Shown here: positions 50,435 through 58,757 of the stretch, piece after piece
Position numbering within the stretch: position 1 is the stretch's first letter
Layout: each line of letters starts with the position of its first letter
Source of the DNA: DOZZ01 sp963792655
Lineage (GTDB): Bacteria; Acidobacteriota; Terriglobia; Bryobacterales; Bryobacteraceae
Assembly: GCA_963792655.1 (NCBI GenBank)
Contig: CAWBWU010000011.1
Location: forward strand, 372,001 to 436,000
Direction of reading: 5' to 3'
DNA length: 64,000 bases
Notes under the pieces: model-generated
What the model saw: the letters and a program-made list of their open reading frames with translations, nothing else
What the model was told of the DNA's origin: nothing
Databases searched by the model: none
Program-made: the position numbers and the translations under genes

Positions 50435-51400
50435 TAACCCGCGCGCTTATCGACAATATTCTTCAGCTCTTGTCCGCTGACAAAGCGCTGAAAGTTTTCG
50501 ATGAAGAAGCGCATCGCGTCGTTCAGCCACGTCTTGGTGTTGTCGGCGCTGTGGGGCGAGATCAGCACGTTTTCCATGTCGTAGAGCGGGCTCTCAGCTG
50601 GTAACGGCTCCGTCTCGAACACGTCGAGGGCAGCGCCGTGAATCAGCGCCCGATTGAAGTGCCGTAACCAGCGCCGCTTCGTCAATCACCGGCCCGCGGC
50701 CTACGTTGAGGATGACCGCGCTCGGTTTCATTTGCGCGAACTGCGCGGAGCTGATCAGGTGATGCGTTTCGGGAGTCAACGGCGCGGCGCAGACCACGAA
50801 GTCCGATTGCGCCAGCATCTCGCCAAGCTGCTCTATCGGAAATACCTGGTCTACGTAAGGATCGCTTTTCGATCGTTCTGGATGCTTGCGAACCGCCAGC
50901 ACTCGCATGCCAAGAGCGTGCGCACGCTGTGCCGCGGCGCGGCCGATGTCACCATAACCGGCGATGCCGACGGTTTGCCCGCGCAACTCGCTCACCGTGA
51001 ACTGCTCCCATTTATGAGCAGCCTGATTACGCAGCAGACGGCGCACATCTTTTGCGAAGAACAACATGCCGAGTACGACGAACTCGCCGAGAGATTGACT
51101 GAACACGCCTCGCCCATTGGTCATCGGAACCGGACTATCGATCAGCGCAGGGAACAGCACGGAATCGAGGCCCGCGTAGCGTGAGTGAATCCATTCGAGC
51201 CGGTGCGCGAGGGGCAGTACCTGCTCGATCAGCTTCCGGTTACCGGTCCAGTTCAGAAGCACCCGCGCCTTCGACGCGCCACTGGCGAGCGCGGCTACAT
51301 CATTGCCGATGATGATTTGCGCTTGATCGCGCAAGACCTCCAGCATCGGTAAGTACGGATCGGCGGGATCAGAGAGCACCAGGAGCGTCAGATCGGACAT
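50431..51400 (-). CDS. D-2-hydroxyacid dehydrogenase, one frameshift
   Basis: Starting at ATG 51400 the protein is about 322 residues, typical for the family. The catalytic trio is visible: Arg in NVGRGPVIDE, Glu in LDVFETEPLP and His in ISPHSADNT. The NAD fold shows GQTVGIAGYGDIGRAAAQ, and VCAAPLTPETHHLI follows. It reduces or oxidises a 2-oxo/2-hydroxy acid; the substrate is not predictable. The frame breaks near 50655, between VTALQ and RALIHGAALDVF. The gene is divergent from the small membrane protein at 51481. Confidence 0.88.
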
Positions 51401-51480
51401 AGTGGTCAACCTACCATGTGCGGCATACAATCATGGAACAATCGGGCACGCGGTGGCGTAAGCCCAGCGAGGAAACAACA

Positions 51481-52002
51481 ATGACGTTGGGCTCCAGGCG
51501 CGGCGGCATCTTTGGAACGCTGCTGCTGACGCTGATTTTTGGCTTCGTCGTGGTCTATCTCGTCGCCACTGTTGTCGTAAGAAACACGACGGTGCGTTCG
51601 CACCAGACGGAACATGGCCGCAGCACCCGGATCGAAACTCCGCTCGGCGCCGCCGATTTTAGCGATAGCGGAACCTTTTCTCCCGAAACCGTCGGCATCC
51701 CCGTTTACCCGGGCGCAGTGCGGCTTGACCATCACACACCCAGCATCTCTATCGAGCCGGAATCACGGAAAGACGAGGGCTTCTCCTACGTCATGGCGGA
51801 GTACCGGACGGATGACAGCGTGGAAAGCGTGCGCCGGTTCTATAGCCAGCAATCGCCGCACTGGATCTTCTCTTCGGACGAAGGCAAGCAATCCCGGGCA
51901 GAGTTTACGAAGGGTGGATACAAACGCATTGTGATCGTGTCCAGGATCTCTGGCCACACCCACATCGCGCTTGCTTCGACCGGACAAGCTGCTGCAAACT
52001 GA
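51481..52002 (+). CDS. Single-span membrane protein of unknown function
   Basis: I choose ATG 51481 because a GAGGAAA-type ribosome site lies eight bases before it; a start at 51433 would lack one. The 173-residue protein has one membrane helix (GTLLLTLIFGFVVVYLVATV) and a periplasmic domain with IPVYPGAVRLD and YVMAEYRTDDSVESVRRFYSQQ. The VYPGA...YxTxDSxxxVxxFYxxQ pattern recurs in acidobacterial envelope proteins of unknown function. The next gene starts seven bases after the stop. Confidence 0.7.
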   Translation: MTLGSRRGGIFGTLLLTLIFGFVVVYLVATVVVRNTTVRSHQTEHGRSTRIETPLGAADFSDSGTFSPETVGIPVYPGAVRLDHHTPSISIEPESRKDEGFSYVMAEYRTDDSVESVRRFYSQQSPHWIFSSDEGKQSRAEFTKGGYKRIVIVSRISGHTHIALASTGQAAAN

Positions 52003-52009
52003 GTGTAGA

Positions 52010-52630
52010 TTGCCTCAACATTGTAGTTGTGGCGCCGAGCTCGTGCCCGACGCCCGCTTCTGCCACCGCTGTGGAAAGCCGCATGGCACGGCGCTTCTGG
52101 AACCGGAGATAACTCCCCGCGTTGTGGCTGCGCCGCCACGAGTTGCTGAACCGGCGCCAACGAGCGCCAGTATCGGGTTCCACGATCCGCTGACCATGCG
52201 CATCGTGTTCTTGACCGGCTCCATAACAGGACTGCTGTACATCGTGCTCGGGCGTGTTTTCCCTTTGCTGCTCATCTGGTCGGCTGCCAGCGGCTACCTT
52301 TCAACTGTGCTTTACCGTCGCTATAGCGGCCGTAGTCTCTCAACCGGCGGCGGCGCGCGGCTCGGATGGATGCAAGCGCTACTCGCGTTTGCCATGGCGA
52401 CCGTGTTGTTTACGTTGCAGTTGATCGTTTACGGCACCGAAGATCTGCGGCGCGTGATGTTCAGCAGCATCGAACACGACGCGCGGTACCAGCAGTATGA
52501 GGCGCTTTATAAGAACCCGAGCGTGGTCGGCACCGTCGTCGTGATCGTGTGGGTGATGATCGGTATCATGGTGTCGCTGAGCGCGGTAGCCGGTGGAGCG
52601 ATCGGCGCAAGCGTGAACAAGCGCCGTTAG
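52010..52630 (+). CDS. Zinc-ribbon membrane protein
   Basis: TTG 52010 gives 206 residues opening with a zinc ribbon (Cys5, Cys7, Cys18, Cys21; CSCGAELVPDARFCHRCG), a proline-rich linker and four hydrophobic segments. A longer frame from 51971 would overlap the upstream gene. No family beyond zinc-ribbon membrane protein is evident. It is probably co-transcribed with the preceding single-span gene. A cytosolic sensor head with a membrane body is the simplest reading. Confidence 0.65.
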   Translation: MPQHCSCGAELVPDARFCHRCGKPHGTALLEPEITPRVVAAPPRVAEPAPTSASIGFHDPLTMRIVFLTGSITGLLYIVLGRVFPLLLIWSAASGYLSTVLYRRYSGRSLSTGGGARLGWMQALLAFAMATVLFTLQLIVYGTEDLRRVMFSSIEHDARYQQYEALYKNPSVVGTVVVIVWVMIGIMVSLSAVAGGAIGASVNKRR

Positions 52631-52716
52631 AAGCCAGTCGAATCCACGTCGACCAAATCTCGGTTTCCCACTCTGCTCCACATTCGTGAACCGAAAAGTG
52701 AAACAATCGGAATCGA

Positions 52717-54159
52717 ATGGGCGGGGCCGCGGCCACTACGCAGACTCTCGAATTCGCACTGCGCATCTCATCGCTGTTGCAATCGATGCGCGCGATGTTT
52801 GCTGCGCGCAATGTCGAGGCGGTTCGCGGCCTGTTCGAGCAACACCTGCTCTCGATCATCCTCGACCAGATTGAGGCCGATTCGGGAGCTGTTCTTATCG
52901 AAGACTACGCTTCCCAACAGACTTGTGCCGTCCCGGAGCATCTGCTAACGCAAGTCACGCGCGAGCGAGCAGTGCTCTCGGCAATGATGGGTTCGCGTCA
53001 TGCTGCGCTCGCGCCTCTGCTGGTGCGCGGTGAAGTGGCGGGCATTATCTATCTCGAACGCGCCACTCCTTTCGACGATCCGCAGTTGCAATTGCTCACG
53101 GCACTCGCACAGTTCGCATCGAGCGCGCTCGAAGCGGCTTACCATCAGGAATTTCTCGAAGCAGAAGTAGAACGCCTCGAGCAGCGTCTTGCCATCGATC
53201 TCACCATCGCAGGCCAAAGCGCAAAGGTCGAGGACCTCCGCGCCCGCATCGCGCGTACCGCTGCTTCGCAAGCAACCGTGCTGATCACCGGTGAGAGCGG
53301 CACCGGCAAAGAACTTGTGGCGCGTTCGCTGCACCGGCAAAGCCCTCGCGCTACCGCGCCGTTCGTGGCCATCAACTGTGCGGCTTTGACCGATACGCTT
53401 CTCGAAAGCGAACTGTTCGGGCACGAGAAGGGCGCGTTCACCGGCGCTGTCGGACAGAAGCGCGGCAGGCTTGAATGTGCCGAAGGCGGCACGGTGTTCC
53501 TCGATGAGATCGGCGAGATGCCGCTTCTGCTGCAATCCAAGATGTTGCGGGTGCTGCAAGCACGGGAGTTCGAACGCGTGGGTGGCACGCGCACGATACC
53601 GTTGAATGTGCGCGTGATCGCGGCCACCAATCGCAATCTGGAAGATGCGGTTGCGCAGGGAGTGTTTCGCCAGGACCTCTACTACCGTCTGAAGGTTGTG
53701 GTGCTGCGCACGCCACCGCTGCGCGAGCGGCCCGAAGATATCGTCCTGCTCGCGAATGAATTCGCGACGCGCTTTGCCGCGCAGTGTGGCCGCCGTCTGG
53801 CCGGCATCTCGCCCGATGCACGGGCGCTATTACGCCACTACCAATGGCCGGGCAACGTGCGCGAGCTCGAGAACGCAATGGAGCATGCGGTAGTGATGGG
53901 CACCAGCGATATGATCCGTTGCGAAGATCTGCCGGAGTGCTTGCGCGAAACGCAACCCATCGTAGGCGCTGCGCCCGCAGGACTCCTGCAGGACGCTATC
54001 AACGCCGCAAAGCGCACCGCGGTCGAGCGCGCTTTTGAGCAAACCGAATACGATCACAACGAGGCCGCACGCCTGCTCGGCGTTCATCCCAACTACCTTT
54101 ACCGGCTGATTCGCAACATGGACCTGCAGGCGCTCCTCAAGACTGCAGCGCGGGAGTAA
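52717..54159 (+). CDS. Sigma-54-dependent transcriptional activator (GAF-AAA+-Fis)
   Basis: The 480-residue protein has an N-terminal GAF-like sensor (about 20-150), a AAA+ domain with Walker A GESGTGKE (about 191), the sigma-54 contact loop GAFTGAVGQKRG (about 241), Walker B GGTVFLDEIGEMPL and YQWPGNVRELENAMEHAV, and a Fis-type helix-turn-helix (AAARLLGVHPNYLYRLIRNM). It binds upstream enhancer sites and remodels RNA polymerase-sigma-54. There is no receiver domain, so the GAF domain should sense the signal. No sigma-54 promoter (TGGCAC-N5-TTGC) was found in the window, so its targets are unknown. Confidence 0.92.
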   Translation: MGGAAATTQTLEFALRISSLLQSMRAMFAARNVEAVRGLFEQHLLSIILDQIEADSGAVLIEDYASQQTCAVPEHLLTQVTRERAVLSAMMGSRHAALAPLLVRGEVAGIIYLERATPFDDPQLQLLTALAQFASSALEAAYHQEFLEAEVERLEQRLAIDLTIAGQSAKVEDLRARIARTAASQATVLITGESGTGKELVARSLHRQSPRATAPFVAINCAALTDTLLESELFGHEKGAFTGAVGQKRGRLECAEGGTVFLDEIGEMPLLLQSKMLRVLQAREFERVGGTRTIPLNVRVIAATNRNLEDAVAQGVFRQDLYYRLKVVVLRTPPLRERPEDIVLLANEFATRFAAQCGRRLAGISPDARALLRHYQWPGNVRELENAMEHAVVMGTSDMIRCEDLPECLRETQPIVGAAPAGLLQDAINAAKRTAVERAFEQTEYDHNEAARLLGVHPNYLYRLIRNMDLQALLKTAARE

Positions 54160-54229
54160 ACGGCTGCACCCGCAGTCCCGCACACGTCCTGCTGTTTCGG
54201 ATGTACTGCTGATCTCGCTCGCCATCGCA

Positions 54230-55628
54230 TTGCTTTGGCTGCCACGAATGTTCTGGGGCTTCTGGACCGATGAAGCCGGAACATTCTGGATCGCGCGCGA
54301 CGGAGCTCTTGCCGCGATTCAGCACTCGTGGCACATGGCTGGGCAATCGATCCTGTACGGCTGGATTGCGTCATTCTTCATCACGTCCGGCGCGGGCAAA
54401 GAGTTCCTGCTGCGTGTTCCCTCGTTTGCTGCGATGCTCGCGGCTACGTGGGTGTTGTACCGCATGGCGGCGCAATGGTTTGGGCCGCGTCAGGCGGTGC
54501 CGGGGGTAATGGCGTTTGTCTGTTCGCCTCTGATTTTGCGCGCCGCGACGGACGCACGCCCTTATGCAATGGCGATCGCGGCGTCACTCGCCGCGACGTG
54601 GATGCTGAACCGCTGGGTAGAAGACAAGCGGCGGCTTCATCTGGCGGCTTACGTCGCTCTATGCGCATGCACCATTTATCTGCACTACTTCTTCGCCGGA
54701 ATCCTTGTGGGGCACATGCTCTACCTGGTCTTCTGCCGCGTCAAAGAGGTGCGCGCAATGCTGGTGGCGTTTGCGTTGATCGCGCTGAGTTGCGTGCCAT
54801 TGCTTCCGCATCTAAGGCTGCTGCTCTCGCAGGCTCACATGTTGTCGTATGAAGCCATGCCCACGGTGCGGTCGCTGCTGCAGCTCTGGTTTCCGCCCGA
54901 AACTGCGTACGCCCTAATTACGGCATTGATTGCGATCGCCGCGGCGGGCAATGGCGAACGCGCTCGCTCTGGCATCGCAGCGCAGTTGTCTCCTTATTGC
55001 ATGGCTTTGCTCAGGTCCGCTGCTCTTCTCTGCCATCTCACGAGCTACCGCGCATCACATCTTCGTCGAGCGCTATCTGCTCTACGCAGTGCCTGCCTCT
55101 GCGCTGATTGTGGCCTGGCTCTTGAGCGCCAATCTCAACCCTCGCGTCCGGCTGTTCAGTATGTGCGCCTTCCTTGCCATCTCGTTCGCACTATCGGACA
55201 CCAAGCTGCGAATTCACGGGCTGATCGAGTGGCGCACGCCGATCGCATGGCTCAACCAGAACAGCACGCCATCCGATTACGTGTTCGTAAGGAGCGGATT
55301 CACGGAATCACGCTTCCCCGGATGGGATGCCGAGTCCCAGAGCCGCTTCATGTCACCGATAGCGATCTATCCGGTTCAAGCGCACGTTATCCCGCTGCCT
55401 TACGCAGTCACGCCGGATTGCATAGCGACGATCGAGCAAGCGTTCACCGGTGAGTTGGCGCATGCCGATCGCTTTTTTCTGTTGTCTTCCGACTACCGCG
55501 CGGACATTCTCGATTGGCTTCCGCGGCGGGCGGCGCAACTCGGATTCAGCGCCAGCGTGCACCGCGAGGATTGGACCGTGGTCGTCGTGTTCACCAGAAA
55601 TGGTGCGCTTGGTACAGTGCAGAAGTGA
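54230..55628 (+). CDS. GT-C fold membrane glycosyltransferase, one frameshift
   Basis: The reassembled protein is about 466 residues with FWTDEAGTFWIA near the N-terminus (the Asp-Glu pair of GT-C enzymes), a helix-rich middle (YGWIASFFITSGAGKEFLLRVPS) and a soluble tail ending VVVVFTRNGALGTVQK. TTG 54230 is the first possible start listed, but the first helix continues upstream in frame (VLLISLAIALLWL), so the real start is probably nearer 54165. A shift between about 54945 and 54970 separates the two halves. It resembles the enzyme at 38474-39958. It overlaps the next gene in GTGA. Confidence 0.8.
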
Positions 55629-56050
55629 ACGCTGAGGCCATCCGCAAACTGCTACCGTACATGAGCGCATTAGTGGGCGTCGCGCTGCTGTATACGGCAT
55701 ACACCTTCTATTCGCGGCACGCACAGAACCAGGCGGCCGCCGAAGCGATCGAGCAGAAGAAGGCGGAAGAGAGCAAGGCCGACATCGAACGCATGGGCGG
55801 CGACAACCTGAAGATTCTGAACTTCTCAGCCAGCCCTGCCTATCTGCGCGCGGGCGACAAGGGCGTGATCTGCTACGCGGTGAACAATGCGGTCGCAGTG
55901 AAGATCGATCCGTTCGTCGAAGCGGTGAAGCCCAGTCTCACGAGGTGCGTCGACGTGAAGCCGACGCACGACACAACGTACACACTAACCGCAACGGACA
56001 AGAACGGGAAAGAGAAGACCGCATCTCTTTCCATTCAAGTGGTTCACTGA
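55625..56050 (+). CDS. Membrane-anchored small protein of unknown function
   Basis: GTG 55625 overlaps the TGA of the glycosyltransferase gene, which favours this start over upstream ones. The 141-residue protein has one membrane helix (LVGVALLYTAYTFYS), a charged helical linker and an Ig/Fn3-like beta domain (FSASPAYLRAGDKGVICYAVNN, YTLTATDKNGKEKTASL). Such domains occur in envelope proteins. Translational coupling suggests a partnership with the GT-C enzyme. It converges on mtnA with a seven-base overlap. Confidence 0.7.
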   Translation: MNAEAIRKLLPYMSALVGVALLYTAYTFYSRHAQNQAAAEAIEQKKAEESKADIERMGGDNLKILNFSASPAYLRAGDKGVICYAVNNAVAVKIDPFVEAVKPSLTRCVDVKPTHDTTYTLTATDKNGKEKTASLSIQVVH

Positions 56051-57045
56051 AACTTCAACGACTCCGTGTATGGCGCGCGCGCCACGCCCTTCTCCGTAAT
56101 GATGGCCGTGACATAGCGGTTCGGCGTCACGTCGAACGCCGGATTCTGGATGCCAATACCGTCGGGTGCGATCTGTTGACCGAAGACATGCGTGACTTCG
56201 CGGCGGTGCCGCTCTTCGATCGGAATGTGATCGCCCGAAGGCAACGTCAGGTCCAGCGTGGACACCGGGGCCGCGACATAGAACGGGACGCCGTTCTCTT
56301 TCGCAAGCACGGCAACGGAGTACGTGCCGATCTTGTTCGCCACATCGCCATTCGCGGCAATGCGGTCCGCGCCCACAATCACACAACCGATGCGGCCGGA
56401 TTTCAGAAAGTGTCCGGCCATGTTGTCGGTGATGATCGTTGCGGGTATGCCGTCCTGCTGCAATTCCCACGCGGTGAGCCGCGCGCCTTGCAGGAAGGGC
56501 CGCGTCTCATCGGCAAATACGTCGATCTCCTTGCCCGCTTCCACAGCGGCGCGAATCACACCGAGCGCCGTGCCGTAACCCGCTGTCGCGAGCGCACCTG
56601 CATTGCAGTGGGTCAGCACTGTTTTGTGATCCGGCACCAGGCCGGCGCCATTGCGGCCGATGGCTTTGTTGATTTCGATATCTTCCAACCGGATGCGCTT
56701 CGCCTCATCGATCAGCGACTCGCGCACCTTCGCCGCGGGTTGCCCGTTCAACGAAGCGTGGAGCGCTCGCATGCGCGCAATCGCCCAGAACAAGTTCACG
56801 GCAGTCGGCCTTGTCGCACCGATGGTGTCGCAGACGGTGTCGAAATCCTGATCGTGCGCGAACCCCAGTGCGACACCCATCGCGGCCGCCACGCCAATGG
56901 CCGGAGCTCCGCGTATCGTCATCGCGCGAATGTGGTGCGCGACATCCTCATAGGTCTTGCAGGTAACGTAAACTTCTTCGACCGGCAGGCGGGTTTGATC
57001 GATCATCACCACGCCGTCGTCGGTCCACTCAATCGTCTCTACCAT
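56044..57045 (-). CDS. mtnA: S-methyl-5-thioribose-1-phosphate isomerase
   Basis: The 333-residue protein matches MtnA: MTIRGAPAIGVAAAMGVAL, the catalytic cysteine loop THCNAGALATAGYGTALGV, ETRPFLQGARLTAWEL, IVGADRIAANGDVANKIGTY (catalytic Asp) and FDVTPNRYVTAIITE. It converts 5-methylthioribose-1-phosphate to the ribulose form in methionine salvage of methylthioadenosine, a by-product of polyamine synthesis. Its start overlaps the CPBP gene by seven bases, closing a four-gene operon. Confidence 0.95.
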   Translation of the reverse strand: MVETIEWTDDGVVMIDQTRLPVEEVYVTCKTYEDVAHHIRAMTIRGAPAIGVAAAMGVALGFAHDQDFDTVCDTIGATRPTAVNLFWAIARMRALHASLNGQPAAKVRESLIDEAKRIRLEDIEINKAIGRNGAGLVPDHKTVLTHCNAGALATAGYGTALGVIRAAVEAGKEIDVFADETRPFLQGARLTAWELQQDGIPATIITDNMAGHFLKSGRIGCVIVGADRIAANGDVANKIGTYSVAVLAKENGVPFYVAAPVSTLDLTLPSGDHIPIEERHRREVTHVFGQQIAPDGIGIQNPAFDVTPNRYVTAIITEKGVARAPYTESLKFQ

Positions 57046-57812
57046 TTCGAAGAAAGCACCTTCCCCGACGCGATCAGCGCCAGAAACAAAGTCGAGTTAT
57101 AAGCGGCGTGAACCAGCGTGGACGCGCGCGTGGAGTTCGTGAAGTGCCGCACCGCGCCAAGCACCACGCCCACCAGCGTAATGAGCACGCCGGACTGCCA
57201 CGCGTTCCCGTACTGCTGCAGGTGCAGCAACCCAAACGGCAGCGCCGTAAGGAAGATGCCGATAGCCACACCGAAAGTTCGCACCAGCAGAGGCTGCAAG
57301 AAACCCCGAAAGAGCAGCTCTTCACAAAGCGGACCCACAGCGGTGCCGAACAAGGCCATCACCAGCAAGCCCCGCGGATCTGACAACAGATGCTGCATCG
57401 GCGTGTTGTCATTCGACATCTTCATCAGCCCTCCGAGCACCGCGACGGCGATAGACAGCAGCAGCCCGAGCATGAGCGCAACGCCCACCGGCAGACGCGA
57501 ACGCACGAAACCGAGCGACGACATCATCGGCTGTCCGTAGTGCAGGTGAAACAAGGCGCGCAGCACGAGAAACAACAGTCCGTACGCAACGAACTGCGCG
57601 GGTACGGCCAGCAGTTGCTGACTCTCTTTCGGCAGGTGCATTGCCCGGCCGATAGCGAGCGCGAGAAATTGCGACACGATCAGCGACAACAACGCCAGCG
57701 CAATGACTACGCCGAGATCGAGATAACTCCAGAAGGGGAAGCGCTCCTCGACTGCAGGCGTTTGCGGTTCCGGCTCCGGCGGTAGCTGAGGCTCAATCGG
57801 AAACGGCGTCAC
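57039..57812 (-). CDS. CPBP family intramembrane metalloprotease
   Basis: The 257-residue protein has seven or eight membrane helices and the CPBP/Abi signature: EELLFRGFLQPL with the Glu-Glu/Arg motif, LPFGLLHLQQYG with the His, and a late ARASTLVHAAYNSTLF His/Asn motif. Relatives process prenylated or membrane proteins. The start is GTG, overlapping the previous stop in GTGA. Its client is unknown. Confidence 0.88.
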   Translation of the reverse strand: MTPFPIEPQLPPEPEPQTPAVEERFPFWSYLDLGVVIALALLSLIVSQFLALAIGRAMHLPKESQQLLAVPAQFVAYGLLFLVLRALFHLHYGQPMMSSLGFVRSRLPVGVALMLGLLLSIAVAVLGGLMKMSNDNTPMQHLLSDPRGLLVMALFGTAVGPLCEELLFRGFLQPLLVRTFGVAIGIFLTALPFGLLHLQQYGNAWQSGVLITLVGVVLGAVRHFTNSTRASTLVHAAYNSTLFLALIASGKVLSSKW

Positions 57813-58757
57813 TGTGCGCCTTCGATCAGAGCAGCCGCGAGCAGCGGGATCATCAACTCGTGATGGCCGGTCAGCGAGTACCCGTTCCCGCCAGCTTGAG
57901 CGTGCGGCCGCTCGACGACGTTCACGCGCGGCCTGTAGTGTTGCAGAAAATCCAGATTGACGGTGGTGAAATTCGCCAGCGGATGACCAAGGTTGCGCAC
58001 CGCCGAAACAGCTTTCAAGAAAACTTCAGGCAGCACAACGGCAGACCCCGCGTTGATATAAACACCGCCTTCATTCAACTGCGCCGCGAGCGAACAAAAC
58101 AGGCGGAAGTCATGCAAGGAGGCATCGCCGATGGCCGCGCCTTGTGCTGCCGGATGGGTGTGCGGTGTATCCGTGCCGATCGCGACATGCACGGTAACCG
58201 GCACCCGCGCCCGCCACGCTTGCAGCAAAATACTCACTTCGGCATGTTGGGTTGCGCGCGCATCCAGCGCACGACCGAGGGCCTCCCCAAGTCCTTGGCC
58301 AGGCGTAATTGCTTCATTCATCCAGCGTCCGGTTTCTTCAGCAGCACCGAAGCGCCCGTCCGGCAGCACTGCTTCCACGTCTTCACTCGTGAAGCCGGCG
58401 ATCGCAATTTCAAAATCGTGAATGGAGGTCGATCCATTCATCGCAAAGGCGGTAGCGAACCCGCGCCGCATCAAGTCGATCAGCACCGGCGCAAGACCGC
58501 ACTTGATCACGTGACCACCGATGCCCCAGATCACAGGCTTGCCCTTGTCGCGTGCTCCGGCAATCGCGCGCACCACCGCACGCAACGTATCGCCGGCCAG
58601 AATGTGCGGCAACGAATCGATCAACGCGGCAACCCCGCTACCTTCGCGATACACTTTCGCGAAATCGCGCCACCACTGTTTTTCCGCCGCGCTCCGCGAG
58701 AGGCACCGTGCGCAACGCAGACAGATCAAGCGGTTGTTGCGAGTAACGGCTGTTCAC
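57809..58757 (-). CDS. Deoxyhypusine-synthase-like protein, one frameshift
   Basis: GTG 58757 overlaps the uvrA stop in GTGA. Removing one base from the T5 run 58679-58683 joins LDLSALRTVPLAER to WWRDFAKVYREGSGVAALIDSLP, giving about 315 residues. The core (GGHVIKCGLAPVLIDLMRRG, MNGSTSIHDFEIAIAG, SEDVEAVLPDGRFGAAEETGRWMNEAI) resembles bacterial and archaeal deoxyhypusine-synthase-like proteins, though I am not certain of the family. True deoxyhypusine synthases transfer an aminobutyl group from spermidine to eIF5A, which bacteria lack, so another substrate is expected. It ends with GHHELMIPLL. Confidence 0.6.

Noticed and set aside
52084..52098. Sigma-54 promoter TGGCAC upstream of the activator gene
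   Set aside because: TGGCAC is followed by TTCT instead of TTGC and lies inside a coding region.
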